A stretch of 6,999 bases of DNA from Clostridia bacterium (GTDB lineage: Bacteria > Bacillota_A > Clostridia > Christensenellales > Borkfalkiaceae), in the NCBI GenBank assembly GCA_017399665.1, contig JAFQBR010000234.1:1-6999 (forward strand), read 5' to 3'. Shown here piece by piece: positions 6,071 to 6,999 of the stretch. Under the pieces are notes generated by a model that worked only from the letters and a program-made list of their open reading frames with translations, had not been told where the DNA came from and did no database searches. The translations under genes and the position numbers were made by a program. Every line of letters begins with the position of its first letter. The first letter of the stretch is position 1.

Positions 6071-6090
6071 TACGCCAAAAAGTGGGCGTA
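6071..6090. other. Hairpin in the MATE-hydrolase intergenic region
   Basis: TACGCC (6071-6076) pairs perfectly with GGCGTA (6085-6090) over an 8-base A-rich loop. No U-tract follows on either strand, so it is a weak terminator candidate. In a co-transcript it could stabilise the upstream MATE message or be an RNA-processing site. Its GGCGTA arm is part of motif copy D. Confidence 0.45.
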
Positions 6091-6105
6091 TAGGTCGATT
6101 ATTAG
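6084..6105 (-). repeat. Intergenic 3'-end motif, copy D
   Basis: The plus strand reads GGGCGTATAGGTCGATTATT, closest to copy A (both carry AGTGGG/AGTAGGG before and TATAGGTCGATTAT within). On the minus strand it directly overlaps the MATE gene stop codon. Unlike copies A-C it is not followed by a U-tract terminator. Confidence 0.6.
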
Positions 6106-6999
6106 CTATTTTGAACGTTTTTAAAAATAGTTTTACCACTTATAAAAATTACAATCACAGTCATAATAAAATATACTGCATCAGATAACGGGCCAGCCCA
6201 TAAAATGCCGTCTATTCCCATAACGGACGCTAAAATAAACATTGCAGGAACTTGTATTATTATTTGTTTAGAAAGGGATAAAAATGCTGCAGTATACGCT
6301 TTACCAACAGATTGAAGTAGCGAAGAGCCAAGCATTCTTATTGCAGTAATAGGAAGAAGAAGTAAATATATTTTTAAACACTTTACCGAAAATTCCGTAT
6401 ACAGCTCGTTTTCGTGACCAAATATTGAAATAACCTGCTCTGGGAAAAGCTGAAAAATTGCAAAGGCAACAATCATTACTAAAGTTCCAACCGCGGATGA
6501 GTAAATAAAGGTTTTCTTTACTCTATCGCGCTGACCGCTACCGTAGTTATAACCGCAAATTGGCTGAGCGCCTGCAGATAGACCGATAAGAACTGCCATT
6601 ACGATATTAAAAAGCTTCATTGTAACGCCAAGCGCCGTCATTGGAATTTCTGGACCGTACTTGCTTTGAGAGCCGTATTCTTTAAGCAAATTGTTTTGAA
6701 GCCCTATAATTATTACAACAAGTGCCTGATTAATAAAGCTTGAAAGCCCTAATTTGCAAACGTTAAAGAAATTTTTAAAACTATCTTTAAACACTTTTTT
6801 GTTAAGCGTTACCGTTTTTAACTTAAATAGATAGAATCCATATATTATTGCATTAACAGCTTGACCGATAATAGTTGCCCATGCCGCGCCTGCAATACCT
6901 AAGTTAAATACCATAATAAACAAATAGTCTAAAACAATATTGGTAACACATCCAGCAATTAACCCCACCATATTATAAATAGGGCTACCGTCTGCCCTA
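6102..6999 (-). CDS. MATE-family multidrug/toxin exporter, N-terminal part outside window
   Basis: MATE transporters export cationic drugs and metabolites across the cytoplasmic membrane using Na+ or H+ gradients. The frame is open to the window edge; the visible ~298 residues start at RADGSPIYNMVGL (about 6998-6960), the conserved R-A-D-G-P motif near the middle of the N-terminal lobe. About a third of a ~450-residue protein is therefore missing. Further hallmarks are NIVLDYLFI and AAWATIIGQ in the following helices, and the second-lobe signature GLSAGAQPICGYNYGSGQ (around 6590-6535). LLQSVGKAYTAAFLSLSKQI and a final hydrophobic segment ending in a short basic tail complete it. Several long hydrophobic stretches fit the remaining helices of the 12-helix fold. 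The hydrolase gene follows 66 bases downstream. Substrate is unknown. The Met at 6971 is internal, not a start. Confidence 0.95.
   Translation of the reverse strand, partial: RADGSPIYNMVGLIAGCVTNIVLDYLFIMVFNLGIAGAAWATIIGQAVNAIIYGFYLFKLKTVTLNKKVFKDSFKNFFNVCKLGLSSFINQALVVIIIGLQNNLLKEYGSQSKYGPEIPMTALGVTMKLFNIVMAVLIGLSAGAQPICGYNYGSGQRDRVKKTFIYSSAVGTLVMIVAFAIFQLFPEQVISIFGHENELYTEFSVKCLKIYLLLLPITAIRMLGSSLLQSVGKAYTAAFLSLSKQIIIQVPAMFILASVMGIDGILWAGPLSDAVYFIMTVIVIFISGKTIFKNVQNS

Overview
The window comes from an AT-rich bacterial chromosome, most likely a low-GC Firmicute of the clostridial or mollicute-like gut lineages. The evidence is strong purine-rich Shine-Dalgarno (SD) sites (AGGAG, GGGAGG, AGGAGGTG), near-consensus sigma-A promoters, U-tract terminators, and proteins of Firmicute type: a topoisomerase III with a C-terminal zinc ribbon, a clostridial-style MATE transporter and a small XRE regulator. 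No rRNA, tRNA, CRISPR array, transposase or phage structural gene is visible, and no gene-free stretch exceeds about 260 bases.

Layout. (1) 1-802 (+) is the 3' part of a topB-like topoisomerase gene. It converges on mnmA (900-1997, -), the tRNA 2-thiouridylase, across a bidirectional hairpin terminator. (2) mnmA and a 524-residue repeat protein (2258-3832, +) diverge from a 260-base intergenic region holding two strong promoters and two palindromes. The repeat protein has a short Cys-cluster N-terminus, 29 tandem copies of the octapeptide AEAEAKAK, an acidic linker and a C-terminal HIRAN-like domain. (3) 3979-4896 holds a compact unit: a 69-residue XRE-family regulator (4317-4526, +) flanked by two small minus-strand membrane-protein genes (79 and 65 residues). 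Three copies of an inverted repeat, TACCA-N3-TGGTA, sit exactly at the promoters of these genes, so this looks like a self-contained regulon. (4) 5076-6999 (-) carries an alpha/beta hydrolase gene downstream of a MATE-family transporter gene cut by the window edge; the two are 66 bases apart and probably co-transcribed.

Intergenic structure. A 15-20 base motif (plus strand: CTATA-R-G-K-CGATTA, with small changes) occurs four times, always just 3' of a minus-strand gene and always in the same orientation. Two of these copies belong to a duplicated module of about 85 bases that also contains an identical terminator hairpin.

The points most worth attention are the exact AEAEAKAK array fused to a HIRAN-like domain, the three-operator XRE/small-membrane-protein regulon, and the repeated 3'-end motif. 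All functional statements rest on reading motifs by eye; no database search was possible.
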